From assembly GCF_901521055.1 (NCBI RefSeq), contig NZ_CABEGA010000011.1:1-64000 (forward strand): DNA of 64,000 nucleotides. Reading direction: 5' to 3'. The notes below the pieces were generated by a model that saw only the letters and a program-made list of their open reading frames with translations, did no database searches and was not told the origin of the DNA. This DNA is from Cellulomonas hominis (GTDB lineage: Bacteria > Actinomycetota > Actinomycetes > Actinomycetales > Cellulomonadaceae). The position numbers and the translations under genes are program-made. Position 1 is the stretch's first letter. Each line of letters opens with the position of its first letter. Below, in pieces: positions 1 to 10,565 of this stretch.

Positions 1-63
1 CCGTCCGGCGGTGCGTCACTAGGCTGACCGCGTCATCACCAGGCAAGGACGCACGGGGGTGGG

Positions 64-1275
64 ATGAGCGTCACCGAGGACCGGTCGCCGGCCGAGGCCG
101 AGGCCGATGCAGGCGCGGTGCGGCGGATCCTGGACCGCGTGCGCGAGCACCTCGGGATGGACATCGCGTTCCTCTCGGGCCTGACGACGTCCGCGGAGGT
201 CGTGCTCGCCACCAGCGCCGAGACGGGCCCGATGCAGATGGCCGTGGGCGACGCGCGGGACCTCGACGACACGTACTGCGTGCGGGTGCTGTCGGGCAGC
301 CTCCCGGGGGTGATCCCCGACGCGCGTCGGCACCCGGTGGCACGGGAGCTGACCGCGACGGCGGAGCTGGGGATCGGCTCCTACGTCGGCGCGCCGCTGC
401 GGGGCCCGGACGGCCGGCCCGTCGGGATGCTCTGCTGCCTCGGCCGGGGGCCGAACCCGCTGCTCGACGAGGACGCGCTGCGCGTCATGGGGCTCGCCGC
501 GGCGCTGGTCGAGGACCGGCTCGGGGTGCTGGGCCTGCCGCACCGGCCGGCGGTGTCCGAGCGGGTGCGCTGGGTGCGGCAGGTCGTCGCGACCGGGGAC
601 CTGCGCACCGTGTTCCAGCCGATCGTGCGGCTGGCGACCGGCGAGGTGGTCGCGGTCGAGGCGCTGTCCCGGTTCGACCCCGCCCGGTTCCCGACGCCGG
701 TGCACGCGTTCGCCGCCGCGTCCGCCGCCGGCCTGGCGGTGGAGCTCGAGCTGCTGGCCGCGCGGTGCGCGCTCGACCGGCTGCCGGACCTGCCCGCCGG
801 CGTGCGGCTGTCCGTGAACCTGTCCGCCGAGGCGCTGCTGGACCCCCGGACGCCCGCCCTGCTGCTGCCGGGCGGCCGGTCGGTCGGCGTCGAGGTCACC
901 GAGCACACCCCGGTGCAGGACTACCCGGCGCTGTGCGCGGTGACGGACCGGCTGAAGGACGCCGGGGTGCACGTCGCGGTCGACGACGCCGGCGCGGGGT
1001 TCGCCAGCCTCCGGCACGTGCTCCAGCTCCGGCCGACGATCATCAAGCTCGACCTCGGGCTGGTCCGCGGGATCGACGCCGACCCGGTCCGGCAGGCCCT
1101 CGCGCGAGCCGTCGGCGACTTCGCGGGCACGCTGGGGTCCCGGCTGGTGGCCGAGGGCGTCGAGACGCCGCAGGAGCGGGACGCGCTGCTCGGGCTCGGG
1201 GTCGAGCTCGGGCAGGGGTACCTGCTGGGGCGGCCGGGGCCGTGGGAGGACGCGGTGGCGGCACCCGCCCGCTGA
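64..1275 (+). CDS. GAF-EAL domain c-di-GMP phosphodiesterase
   Basis: A cytoplasmic protein of 403 residues with an N-terminal GAF-like sensor (about 15-160) followed by an EAL domain (about 185-395). EAL domains hydrolyse cyclic di-GMP to pGpG. The catalytic residues look intact: E199-A-L, the pair D307/D308 in a DDAGAG variant of the usual DDFGTG, K328 in IIKLD, the glutamate of AEGVET, and a QGYLLGRP end. There is no transmembrane segment or GGDEF domain, so the GAF part presumably senses a soluble ligand. The start follows a purine-rich GGGGGTGGG. It converges on the ABC permease with a 22-base gap. Family assignment is secure; activity is inferred from residue conservation. Confidence 0.9.
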   Translation: MSVTEDRSPAEAEADAGAVRRILDRVREHLGMDIAFLSGLTTSAEVVLATSAETGPMQMAVGDARDLDDTYCVRVLSGSLPGVIPDARRHPVARELTATAELGIGSYVGAPLRGPDGRPVGMLCCLGRGPNPLLDEDALRVMGLAAALVEDRLGVLGLPHRPAVSERVRWVRQVVATGDLRTVFQPIVRLATGEVVAVEALSRFDPARFPTPVHAFAAASAAGLAVELELLAARCALDRLPDLPAGVRLSVNLSAEALLDPRTPALLLPGGRSVGVEVTEHTPVQDYPALCAVTDRLKDAGVHVAVDDAGAGFASLRHVLQLRPTIIKLDLGLVRGIDADPVRQALARAVGDFAGTLGSRLVAEGVETPQERDALLGLGVELGQGYLLGRPGPWEDAVAAPAR

Positions 1276-1297
1276 CCGGACGAGGTGCCGCGCCGCC

Positions 1298-2089
1298 TCA
1301 GGCCACGTCCCGCCGCGCCGTCCGCCACAGGCCGATCGCCAGCGGCACCCCGACCCACAGCGCGGTCGACGTCGCGAGGCGCGCCCAGTCGCCGCCGGCC
1401 ATGTCCCCGGACATGAGCGTGGACACCGGCCCGGACATGTCGAGCCACTCGGCGGGCTCCCGCAGGGCGTCGACCAGGTTCGCGACGATCGTCCACACGG
1501 TCGGGAGCGCCAGGTAGGCGACGATCGCCGCCGGGGTGGACAGCAGCGCGAGCCCGAACCCGAGCCCCTGCGCGACGAGCAGCAGCAGCCCGAGGGTGCT
1601 GCCGCCGACCAGCGCCCAGTCGAGGGTCCACGGCCCCGCGCCGTCCCGCAGCGCCCCGCCGGTGAGGTTCGCCAGCGCGGCGGCCGCGACGGTGGCGACC
1701 ATGATCGCCAGCGCGAGCAGCCCGGCCGCGGCGGCCTTCGCCCCGTGCACGCGGGTGCGCCGCGGCTCCAGCACGAACGTCGTCAGGGCGGTGCGCTGCG
1801 ACCACTCGGAGGTGGCGGCGAGCACGCCGACCAGCGGCAGCAGCAGCAGCTGCCCCGCGGTGGCGGCCTCGGTGAGGTCGGACCAGCTGAGCGACCCCGC
1901 GTCGGAGGTCCACAGCATGAGGGCCATGAAGGCGACGTCGACGAGGACGATCAGGGCCAGCAGCCAGCGGCCGGCACGGGTGTCGATCTGCTTGCGGAGC
2001 TCGACGCGCACCTGGCGGTGCCACGGGATGCCGGGGAGCGCGGCGGGGGCCGGCAGCGCCACGGCGGGGTTCTCACGGACGGCGGTCAT
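1298..2089 (-). CDS. ABC-2 type exporter permease
   Basis: Integral membrane subunit of an ABC exporter, 263 residues with about six hydrophobic segments. After a cytoplasmic N-terminus of about 40 residues the first helix is the stretch around LLALIVLVDVAFM. The ATG overlaps the stop of the upstream ATPase gene (ATGA at 2086-2089), so the two are translationally coupled and form one exporter. Substrate is unknown; related pairs carry antibiotics, lantibiotics or lipids. The adjacent, divergently transcribed histidine kinase/response regulator pair suggests regulation in response to an envelope or antibiotic signal (inference). Confidence 0.88.
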   Translation of the reverse strand: MTAVRENPAVALPAPAALPGIPWHRQVRVELRKQIDTRAGRWLLALIVLVDVAFMALMLWTSDAGSLSWSDLTEAATAGQLLLLPLVGVLAATSEWSQRTALTTFVLEPRRTRVHGAKAAAAGLLALAIMVATVAAAALANLTGGALRDGAGPWTLDWALVGGSTLGLLLLVAQGLGFGLALLSTPAAIVAYLALPTVWTIVANLVDALREPAEWLDMSGPVSTLMSGDMAGGDWARLATSTALWVGVPLAIGLWRTARRDVA

Positions 2090-2985
2090 GCCGCGGCCTC
2101 CTGTCGGTCGGTCCCAGCGGTGAGCGTGAAGAACAGGTCCTCGATGCCGGCGGACCGGGCGGGGCGCAGGTCGAGCACGACGACGCCCTGGTCGAGCGCG
2201 CAGCGGCCGACGGCCTCCGCGCCCGCGGACGTGGCCAGGCCCCCGCCGTCGAGCGGCCGGACGTCGTGGCCCGCGGTGAGCAGCGCGCGGGCGAGCGCGC
2301 CGTCGTCGAGGCTGCGCACCTCGGTGCCCGGCGCGGACAGCAGCTCCTGCGCGCTGCCCTGCGCGAGCACCCGCCCGCGGCCGATGAGCACGAGGTCGTC
2401 GGCGACGGCCTCGACCTCGCGGAGCAGGTGCGAGGACAGCAGCACGGTGCCGCCGTCGTCGGCGAATGCGCGCAACAGGTCCCGCATCCACCGGATGCCG
2501 GCCGGGTCGAGGCCGTTCGCCGGCTCGTCCAGCACCAGAGCCCGCGGTTGCCCGAGCAGCGCGTGCGCCAGCCCGAGCCGCTGCCGCATGCCCAGGGAGT
2601 ACGTGCGGGTGCGAGCGTCGGCCTCCGCGGCGGTCAGCCCGACCAGCGCCAGGCACTCCGCCACGCGCGAGCCGGGCAGGCCCATGAGCCGCGCCGACAG
2701 GGTCAGCACCTCGCGGCCCGAGCGCCCGGCGTGCTGGGCGGACGCGTCGAGCAGGACGCCGACGACGCGGCCGGGGGTGGGCAGGTCCCGCAGCGGCCGG
2801 CCCGCGACGGTCGCCGTGCCGGACGTCGCGGTGGCGAGCCCGCACAGCACGCGCATGGTCGTGGACTTGCCGGCCCCGTTCGGGCCGAGGAACCCGGTCA
2901 CCCGGCCGGGCCGGGCGGTGAACGACACGTCGTCCAGGACGGTCGTGGCGCCGTAGCGCTTGGTGAGGTGGCTGATGTCGATCAT
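2086..2985 (-). CDS. ABC exporter ATP-binding protein
   Basis: Nucleotide-binding subunit of the exporter, 299 residues. Walker A is GPNGAGKST with K40, the signature is YSLGMRQR and Walker B is ALVLDEPANGLD. The C-terminal part carries the extra domain typical of daunorubicin/bacitracin-type export ATPases. I use the ATG at 2985, which begins directly before the first beta strand; the frame stays open further upstream into the kinase promoter, but that extension is proline/arginine-rich and not domain-like. It is followed by the permease with a four-base overlap and is divergent from the histidine kinase gene. Confidence 0.92.
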   Translation of the reverse strand: MIDISHLTKRYGATTVLDDVSFTARPGRVTGFLGPNGAGKSTTMRVLCGLATATSGTATVAGRPLRDLPTPGRVVGVLLDASAQHAGRSGREVLTLSARLMGLPGSRVAECLALVGLTAAEADARTRTYSLGMRQRLGLAHALLGQPRALVLDEPANGLDPAGIRWMRDLLRAFADDGGTVLLSSHLLREVEAVADDLVLIGRGRVLAQGSAQELLSAPGTEVRSLDDGALARALLTAGHDVRPLDGGGLATSAGAEAVGRCALDQGVVVLDLRPARSAGIEDLFFTLTAGTDRQEAAA

Positions 2986-3139
2986 GGTGGTCAGCCTCGC
3001 CGCGGGGCGTCCCGGCCCGCGTCGGCTCCGGGGCTCGACCCGGGCGGCGCCGGTGGGTGGGCCGCTCCACCTTTCGGCGGAGGCGTCGCAGCCGCCGGGG
3101 CGATCCGCGGCGGGCAGCGCCCGACCTATGCTCGCCGGC

Positions 3140-4408
3140 ATGCCCTCCCGTCCCGCCACCGCCGCGGTCGCCGAGCCGCCGCGCCTGGGCGGCTGGTCCC
3201 GGACCTGGCGCTACCTCGTCGCCATCGGCACGGGGCTCCTGCTGTGGATGATCGTGGTCATCGACCTCAGCACGCAGCCCGGGGTCGAGGACGACGGCCG
3301 CGTCGGCGCCGCCGTCCTGCTGGACCTCGTGGTGGGGGTCCTGTCGATCGGCCTGCTGCCGCTGCGCCGGCGGTACCCCGTCGTGGTGGCCGCGGTGCTG
3401 GCCGCCGCCACGGCGGTGTCGTCGTTCGCTGCTGGACCCGCGATCCTCGCGCTCGTGTCGCTCAGCACGCGGCGGCGGTGGCGCGAGGTCCTGCCGGTCG
3501 CCGGGCTGTGGTTCGCGGCCGGTCTCGTCTACGAGCTCGTCTACCAGACCGGAGCCCAGGAGGAGCCCCCGAGCCACCTGATGACGATGCTCGTGATCGC
3601 GCTCAGCGTGCTCGGCACGGCGCTGGTCATCGCCACGGGCTTCTACATCGGCACCCGGCGCGAGCTCGTCCGCTCCCTCGAGCTGCGGGCCGAGGCCGCG
3701 GAGCACGCGCAGGAGTCCCGCGCGGAGCAGGCCCGGCAGGCGGAGCGCACCCGGATCGCCCGGGAGATGCACGACGTGCTCGCGCACCGCATCTCGCTGG
3801 TCGCGATGCAGGCCGGCGCCCTGGCCTACCGCGAGGACCTCACCCGGGAGCAGATCACGCAGTCCGCGGAGACGATCCGGGACAGCGCGCACCAGGCGCT
3901 CGGCGAGCTGCGCGAGGTGCTCGGCGTCCTGCGCACCGACGGCGGCTCGGGGGTCCTGCGGCCGGGACAGGCCGGGCAGGTCGCCGTCGAGGCCCCGCAG
4001 CCGACCCTCGCGGAGCTGCCCGCGCTGCTCGCCGACTCCGTCGAGGCCGGCGGCCGCATCCAGCTCGACACCTCGGGCCTGCCCGGCGGTGACCTCGCGG
4101 CGCTCGCGGCCCTGCCCGGCACGACGTCCCGGACGGCGTTCCGCGTCCTGCAGGAGGCGCTGACCAACGCGCGCAAGCACGCACCGGGTCAGGAGGTGCG
4201 GGTCCGGCTGGCCGGCGTCCCGGGGGAGCGGCTGCTCCTGGAGGCCCGCAACCTGGTCCCCGCGACCGTGCCGGCCGCCGTCCCCGGTGCCGGGCTGGGC
4301 CTGGTGGGCGCGGCGGAGCGCGCGGACCTGCTCGGCGGCTCGCTGGAGCACGGGGTCGAGCGGGACGGCACCTTTGCCATGAGAGTGTGGCTGCCGTGGC
4401 CGAGCTGA
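3140..4408 (+). CDS. Sensor histidine kinase (HisKA_3, NarL/DesK type)
   Basis: Membrane sensor kinase of 422 residues with four to five hydrophobic segments in residues 20-175, no large extracellular loop, a short coiled stretch, then the dimerisation/phosphoacceptor motif EMHDVLAHR (H211) and a HATPase domain with the N-box ALTNARKHA and the G-box GLGLVG. Such intramembrane-sensing kinases usually detect cell-envelope stress. The ATG at 3140 is chosen because TATGCT at 3127-3132 lies seven bases upstream, giving a leaderless transcript. The 3' end overlaps the response regulator gene. Phosphotransfer partner is almost certainly the next gene; the divergent ABC exporter is a plausible target. 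Confidence 0.92.
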   Translation: MPSRPATAAVAEPPRLGGWSRTWRYLVAIGTGLLLWMIVVIDLSTQPGVEDDGRVGAAVLLDLVVGVLSIGLLPLRRRYPVVVAAVLAAATAVSSFAAGPAILALVSLSTRRRWREVLPVAGLWFAAGLVYELVYQTGAQEEPPSHLMTMLVIALSVLGTALVIATGFYIGTRRELVRSLELRAEAAEHAQESRAEQARQAERTRIAREMHDVLAHRISLVAMQAGALAYREDLTREQITQSAETIRDSAHQALGELREVLGVLRTDGGSGVLRPGQAGQVAVEAPQPTLAELPALLADSVEAGGRIQLDTSGLPGGDLAALAALPGTTSRTAFRVLQEALTNARKHAPGQEVRVRLAGVPGERLLLEARNLVPATVPAAVPGAGLGLVGAAERADLLGGSLEHGVERDGTFAMRVWLPWPS

Positions 4409-5070
4409 CGACCCCCGCCCCGGTCCGCCTCGTGGTCGTCGACGACGACGCCCTCGTGCGGGCCAGCCTGCGGATGATTCTCGGGGGCGACCCCGCCATC
4501 GACATCGTCGCCGAGTGCGCCGACGGGGCCGAGGCGGTCGACGTCGTCGGGCGGCTGCGTCCCGACGTCGTGCTGATGGACGTCCGGATGCCGCGCGTCG
4601 ACGGCCTCACCGCCCTGCGCACGCTCCGCGCCCAGGGGTCGACCGCCCGGGTGGTCGTGCTCACGACGTTCGACGCCGACGAGCTCGTGCTCCGGGCCCT
4701 GCGCGAGGGTGCCGCCGGGTTCCTGCTGAAGGACACGCCGCCGGCCCAGCTGGTCGAGGGCGTCCGCCGCGTCGCCGCCGGGGAGCCGATCCTGTCCCCG
4801 ACGGTCACGGCGCAGCTCATCGCCACGGTCACCCGCCCCGAGGACCGGACCCGCCGCGACGACGCCGTCCGCCGGCTGGAGCAGCTCACCCCTCGCGAGC
4901 GGGACGTCGCGACCGCCGTGGCGCGCGGGCTGTCGAACGCGGAGATCGCCGAGCAGCTCTACCTCGGGCTCGCGACCGTGAAGACCCACGTGGCGCACCT
5001 GTTCGCGAAGCTCGACGTGACGAACCGGGTGCAGATCGCGCGGCTGGTGCACGACGCCGGGGTGGAGTAG
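4387..5070 (+). CDS. NarL/FixJ-type response regulator
   Basis: Response regulator of 227 residues: receiver domain (about 13-130) with acidic pocket D19/D20, phosphoacceptor D65 in LMDVRMP and the conserved lysine in FLLKDT, then a LuxR-type helix-turn-helix (about 160-222, with LTPRERDVATAVARGLSNAEIA). It begins with GTG at 4387 inside the end of the kinase gene; a second in-frame GTG at 4396 is also possible. Phosphorylated by the upstream kinase, it should bind DNA as a dimer. It converges on a small hypothetical gene 15 bases downstream. Confidence 0.93.
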   Translation: MAAVAELTTPAPVRLVVVDDDALVRASLRMILGGDPAIDIVAECADGAEAVDVVGRLRPDVVLMDVRMPRVDGLTALRTLRAQGSTARVVVLTTFDADELVLRALREGAAGFLLKDTPPAQLVEGVRRVAAGEPILSPTVTAQLIATVTRPEDRTRRDDAVRRLEQLTPRERDVATAVARGLSNAEIAEQLYLGLATVKTHVAHLFAKLDVTNRVQIARLVHDAGVE

Positions 5071-5085
5071 CGCGCACCGACCGGG

Positions 5086-5463
5086 TCAGGCCGTCACGTC
5101 GCCGATCACGTGCGGGTCGCCCTGGAACGGCCGGAGCGTCGCGGGAGCGGGGAACGGCAGCGTGTGCGTCCCGCGCCCGGGCGCGCCCATGACGTCGGGC
5201 GCGACCACGACCCGGTCCGGGCCGACCTCGACGAACCGCACGCGCTGCACCGACCCGTCCGGCAGGTCGAGCTGCCACAGGTCGGCGAGCCACCGCAGCC
5301 CGCGCCCCTCCAGCGCCTCCTCCGCCGCGAGCCAGTCGACCGGACCGGTCAGGTCGCGCCCGAGGCGGTCGACCGCGACGAAGTCCTCGCCGTCCGGCCG
5401 GATCCAGCCCAGGAGCTCGCGGTCGTCGGCGCGGCGGTGCTCGGACCAGTCGGCGGGCAGCAT
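5086..5463 (-). CDS. Conserved hypothetical protein
   Basis: A 125-residue soluble, acidic protein with many tryptophans (for example LLGWIRPDGEDFVAVDRLG). No signal peptide or membrane helix and no family I recognise. I choose the ATG at 5463 because a TAGCCT -10 box (5475-5470, minus strand) sits six bases upstream, the spacing of a leaderless transcript; a GTG at 5469 would lie too close. It stands alone between the response regulator (convergent) and the beta-propeller gene. Confidence 0.7.
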   Translation of the reverse strand: MLPADWSEHRRADDRELLGWIRPDGEDFVAVDRLGRDLTGPVDWLAAEEALEGRGLRWLADLWQLDLPDGSVQRVRFVEVGPDRVVVAPDVMGAPGRGTHTLPFPAPATLRPFQGDPHVIGDVTA

Positions 5464-5488
5464 CGGCACAGGCTAGTGGGGCGCCGCG

Positions 5489-6609
5489 TCAGCGCAGCCG
5501 CACCGGCCCGGCGTCGATCGGCACCCGGAACAGCGCGTACGGCCGCTCGCGCAGGTCCTCGCCGCCCTGGTACGTCGCCTGCCGGTGCAGCTGGTTGGCG
5601 GTGACGTAGAGGTACCCGTCGGCGACGGCCATCGTGTCCGGCCAGAGCACGCTCGGGTGGTGCAGCACCGTCCGGAACGTCCCGTCGGGCTCGCGGCACA
5701 GCACGGCGTCGTGCTCGTAGGCGGTCAGGTACAGCCGGCCCTCGTCGTCGGTCTCGAGCCCGTCGGAGCCGGTGCCCTTGTCGCCCTCGTCGCGGACCGT
5801 CGCGGCGACCCGTGACTCGTCGGCCTGCTCGTCGGCGAGCGCGTCGACGGACACGCTCCACCACCGGCGGGAGGCCAGCGGGCAGTACCAGAGGCGCTCG
5901 CCGTCGGCGGAGATGGAGATGCCGTCGGCGCCCATCGCGACCGGCTGCGGCTCCGCGTCCGGCTCGGGCCGCTGCACGAACGGGCGGCCCTCCACGACGG
6001 GCCGGAACTCCGACCACGGCTGCGCCTTCGTCGACGGGTGGTCGTGCAGCCGGCGCCACGCCCGGCCCGACGCGAGGTCCACGACGACGATCCCGTTCGG
6101 CCCGGAGTCTGAGGAGTCGGTGATGAACGCCGTGCCCGCCTCCCCGCGGCGCAGGTCGAACCGCACGTCGTTGAGGTACGTGCTCGGCAGGGCGACGTCG
6201 GTGTCGAACGTGATCACCTGGACGACCTCGTCGGTCGCGAGGTCCACGCACACCAGCTTCGGGCCGCCCTTCGACGTCGGCCGGAACATCGGGCTGCCGG
6301 TGTCCAGCACCCAGAGCCGGTCGGCGGGGTCGACGACGACGCTCTGCACCGAGACGAACGCGCTCGCGTCGTCGTCGCCGCCGGGGGAGTTCCACGCCTC
6401 GTCCGGGTACGGCACCGCGACGCCGTCGCGCAGCTCCGTGACGGTCGCCGGCACGTCGTCGCCCCACAGCGGGTAGTTGACGAACACGCGCCCCGCGGCG
6501 GACACCGTCACGCCGGTCGGCATCGGGCCGTCGAACGCGTGCACGAGCTCCGGCTCGCCGACCGGCGCGTCCTGCGCGGTCACCTCCGGGCCGCTCACGT
6601 CCCGCCCGC

Positions 6610-6613
<4 letters not shown>
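5489..6613 (-). CDS. Major royal jelly/Yellow-related beta-propeller protein
   Basis: A 374-residue protein resembling bacterial members of the major royal jelly/Yellow family (gluconolactonase-like six-bladed propeller). Family landmarks are LWVLDTGSPMF, STYLNDVRFD, AFITDSSDSGPNGIVVVDL, GADGISISADGERLWYCPL and LWPDTMAVADGYLYVTANQL. No signal peptide is visible, unlike insect relatives. The GTG start at 6613 overlaps the stop of the dehydrogenase gene by four bases (GTGA), so the two are coupled and may act on one aldehyde/lactone pathway (inference). In-frame GTGs at 6598 and 6583 are alternative starts. Confidence 0.78.
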
Positions 6614-7758
<1,145 letters not shown>

Positions 7759-7916
7759 GGGTGTGCTCCCTCGTGAGGTGGCGTGGCCGCTCCGGGCCCG
7801 GGGTGGCCGCGGTCGGACCGCACGGCGCCCTTCGATCCTGCGCCCGCGAGCCCGGGTCGGCATCTGGGGGCCGCTCTCGAGCGGCGCGCTCGTGGGGGTC
7901 GACCTAGCGTGGCCGC

Positions 7917-8846
7917 ATGCGCGCGATCGGAGTGACGGAACCCGGCGGCCCGGAGCGGCTGCGCGAGCTCGACCTGCCGGAGCCGGAGCCCGGGCCGGGG
8001 GAGATCCGCATCGCGGTGCGGGCGGCCGCGGTGAACCCCACGGACACCGGGCTGCGCGAGGGCCTCGGCATCCCCGAGGGGCTGGAGCCGCCGTACGTGC
8101 CGGGCATGGACGCCGCGGGCGTCGTCGACGCGATCGGCCCGGGCGTGGAGCTGTCCGTCGGCGACCGGGTGGCGGCCGTCGTGAACCCCCGCCGGCCGGA
8201 AGGCGGCGCCTACGCGGAGCGGGTCGTCGTGCCGCAGACGAGCGTCGCCCGGGTGCCCGACGACCTGGACCTGGTCGCGGCGGCGACGGTGCCGCTCAAC
8301 GGGCTGACGGCGCTGCGGGCGCTGGACCTGCTCACGCTGCCCGACGCGGGGACGCTGGCGGTCACGGGAGCGGCCGGAGCCGTCGGCGGGTACGCGATCG
8401 AGCTCGCGACGGCGCACGGCTACCGCGTGGTCGCCGACGCGAAGCCGGAGGACGAGGAGTTCGTCCGCGCCGTCGGCGCCCGCACCGTCGTGCCGCGCGG
8501 TGACGGCTTCGGCGACGCCGTCCGCGCGGCGGAGCCAGGCGGGGTCGACGGGCTGCTCGACGCCGCCCTGCTCGGGGCGAAGGCGCTCGGTGCGGTGCGG
8601 GACGGCGGCGTCGTCGTCGCGCTGCGGCCGTTCGACGGCGAGGCGGACCGCGGCATCCACGTGCGGACGGTCAGGCCGGCGGACTACCTGGAGGACGGGG
8701 CGCGGCTCGCGGAGCTGCTGCGGATGGCGGCCGAGGGGCGGCTCACCGTGCGGGTCGCCGCGACGATGCCCGCGAGCGACGCGGCGGAGGCGCACCGGCG
8801 GCTGGCGGCCGGCGGGGTGCGGGGGCGGCTCGTCCTGGAGCTCTGA
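7917..8846 (+). CDS. NADPH:quinone oxidoreductase, zinc-independent MDR family
   Basis: A 309-residue medium-chain reductase without zinc-ligand cysteines, typical of quinone oxidoreductases that reduce quinones or enones with NADPH. Landmarks are AVNPTDTGLREG, PGMDAAGVV, GDRVAAVVNP, VPLNGLTALRALD and the nucleotide loop TGAAGAVGGYA. TAGCGT at 7905-7910 lies six bases before the ATG, so the message is probably leaderless. Transcribed divergently from the alcohol dehydrogenase across about 160 bases. Substrate unknown. Confidence 0.88.
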   Translation: MRAIGVTEPGGPERLRELDLPEPEPGPGEIRIAVRAAAVNPTDTGLREGLGIPEGLEPPYVPGMDAAGVVDAIGPGVELSVGDRVAAVVNPRRPEGGAYAERVVVPQTSVARVPDDLDLVAAATVPLNGLTALRALDLLTLPDAGTLAVTGAAGAVGGYAIELATAHGYRVVADAKPEDEEFVRAVGARTVVPRGDGFGDAVRAAEPGGVDGLLDAALLGAKALGAVRDGGVVVALRPFDGEADRGIHVRTVRPADYLEDGARLAELLRMAAEGRLTVRVAATMPASDAAEAHRRLAAGGVRGRLVLEL

Positions 8847-8902
8847 GCCGCCGCCCCCGGCTGGCGGGCGGGCGTGTCGGAGGGGGCTCGTAGTCTCGAT
8901 CC

Positions 8903-9871
8903 ATGGTGCTCGACGGTGCGCTCCTGGACTGGCTGCTCGACAGCGACCCCGCCCTGCGCTGGCAGGTCGAACGGGACCTCGCGGGAGCGCCGCCGTCGGT
9001 GTGGCGGGCGACGCGGGCGCGGGTCGCGACCGAGGGGTTCGGCGCCCGGCTGCTCGCCCACCAGGACCCGGACGGGCAGTGGGCGGGCGGCGCGTACTTC
9101 CCGGCCGGGTACCTCGAGGGCCCCGAGGAGGAGGAGGGCCAGCCGTGGACCGCCACGACCTGGAGCCTCAACGCCCTGCGGGAGTGGGGCGTCGACGCGT
9201 CGGCGCTCGCGGGCACCGCCGAGAAGCTCGCCGCGAACAGCCGCTGGGAGTACGACGACCTGCCGTACTGGGACGGCGAGGTCGACGCCTGCATCAACGC
9301 CTACACGCTCGCGAACGGCGCGTGGCTGGGCGCGGACGTCTCCGGGCTGGCGCAGTGGTTCGTCGAGCACCGGCTGCCCGACGGCGGCTGGAACTGCGCG
9401 TGGGTCGAGGGGTCCACGCGGTCGTCGTTCCACTCCACGCTGAACGCGCTCCGCGGCATCCTGTCGTACGAGCAGGCGACGGGCACCGCGGGGGATCTGC
9501 GCGCCGCCCGGCACGCGGGCGAGGAGTACCTGCTGGAGCGGCGGCTGCTCTACCGCCGGTCCACCGGCGAGCTGGTCGCGCCGTGGGCCACCCACCTCGC
9601 GTACCCGTTCCGCTGGTTCTACAGCGCGCTCAAGGCCGTGGACCACTTCCGGTCCGCCGCGCTGCACGACGGGGTGCCCCCTGACCCGCGGCTGGCGGAC
9701 GCGGTCGAGTCGATCCGCGCCGCCCGGCAGTCCGACGGCACGTGGCTGCAGGAGCGGCGCCACCCCGGGACCGCGTGGTTCGAGGTCGACGTGCCGGCGG
9801 GGGAGCCGTCGCGGTGGCTGACGTTCCACGCCGCGCGGGTGCTGGCGTGGTGGGACCGGGCGGGCGGCTGA
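8903..9871 (+). CDS. Squalene-cyclase-fold (alpha/alpha toroid) protein
   Basis: A 322-residue protein with prenyltransferase/squalene-cyclase-like repeats: two or three copies of a DGxW motif (DGQW, LPDGGWNCAW, SDGTW) spaced along an all-helical protein. It is about half the length of hopene cyclases and lacks their DxDD motif, so it is probably not a terpene cyclase; similar stand-alone proteins have no defined reaction. TAGTCT at 8891-8896 is six bases before the ATG, supporting the start and a leaderless transcript. No coupling to neighbours. It converges on the next gene with a 15-base gap. Confidence 0.75.
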   Translation: MVLDGALLDWLLDSDPALRWQVERDLAGAPPSVWRATRARVATEGFGARLLAHQDPDGQWAGGAYFPAGYLEGPEEEEGQPWTATTWSLNALREWGVDASALAGTAEKLAANSRWEYDDLPYWDGEVDACINAYTLANGAWLGADVSGLAQWFVEHRLPDGGWNCAWVEGSTRSSFHSTLNALRGILSYEQATGTAGDLRAARHAGEEYLLERRLLYRRSTGELVAPWATHLAYPFRWFYSALKAVDHFRSAALHDGVPPDPRLADAVESIRAARQSDGTWLQERRHPGTAWFEVDVPAGEPSRWLTFHAARVLAWWDRAGG

Positions 9872-9886
9872 TCCGCGCTCGGGCTG

Positions 9887-10255
9887 CTAGGCGACGCTCA
9901 GGTCGAGGTGCAGGGCACGCAGCCGGTCGGGCGACCCGGTCAGCGCGCGGGCCCGGTGCAGCTCGGTCGTGTCCTCGACCGCGACGAGCCGCGCGTGCAG
10001 GCCGAGCGGCAGGTCCCCGACCACCGCGCCGTCGTCGAGCGCGAGCCCCGCGGTCGCCCGCCCGGCCACGTCGTCCAGGACCAGCCACGCCTGCTCCGGC
10101 GGCAGCCCCGCGTCGACGAGCTCGGGCAGGTCCCGCAGGTGTAGCCCGGCCGTGTACCCGAAGGACGTCGCGAGCCGGGCGCCGACCACGTACTGCAGGG
10201 CCCAGCCGTACAGCTCGATCTCGCCACGGAGCGCGTGGTCCTCGTGCGTCCTCAT
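9887..10255 (-). CDS. DUF4262-like hypothetical protein
   Basis: A 122-residue protein resembling DUF4262: an N-terminal YGWALQYVV strand, then TSFGYTAGLHLRDLPEL, which matches the family's pattern of a tyrosine-threonine-x-glycine-leucine strand followed by a proline-glutamate-leucine. Function of the family is unknown. ATG at 10255 is used; a GTG at 10264 is possible. Assignment is by pattern memory and moderate. Confidence 0.65.
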   Translation of the reverse strand: MRTHEDHALRGEIELYGWALQYVVGARLATSFGYTAGLHLRDLPELVDAGLPPEQAWLVLDDVAGRATAGLALDDGAVVGDLPLGLHARLVAVEDTTELHRARALTGSPDRLRALHLDLSVA

Positions 10256-10516
10256 GGGGGTCACCTGTCTTCTCGGGCAGCGCCCGGGTCGTCACCGTCC
10301 GAGCACCATAGCCCGGAAAAGAAGAAGGTCAAGCCCGTCCTTCGGCGCGAAGTGGTCGTGCATTGGTGAGAATGCCGCACCCCGGGCGTCGAGAACTCCG
10401 TCCGGCGCGATGACCGGGACGCTCGGGCGCCGGCGCTCCCGGTGGTGCCCGAGTTTGCACGCATTTCTGTGCGCATTGTGCGGGTCCGTCGGAAAATCGC
10501 TGCACGACCGGAGCAC

Positions 10517-10541
10517 GGGGCGCCGCCACGTGCGGCGCCCC
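10517..10541 (-). terminator. Strong GC hairpin downstream of the SDR gene
   Basis: A perfect ten-base-pair stem (GGGGCGCCGC / GCGGCGCCCC) with the five-base loop CACGT lies 25 bases past the SDR stop codon. No T-run follows, which is usual for actinobacterial terminators. The rest of the 310-base gap 10256-10565 shows no gene; its sequence next to 10255 is AT-richer and may hold the promoter of the DUF4262-like gene. Confidence 0.6.
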
Positions 10542-10565
10542 GGCCGGGACGTCGGCCTGCGCCCG

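Noticed and set aside
1298-4351. Very long minus-strand open frame across the permease, ATPase and kinase genes
   Set aside because: Only its last 263 codons match a protein; the rest is antisense arginine/proline-rich sequence caused by high GC.
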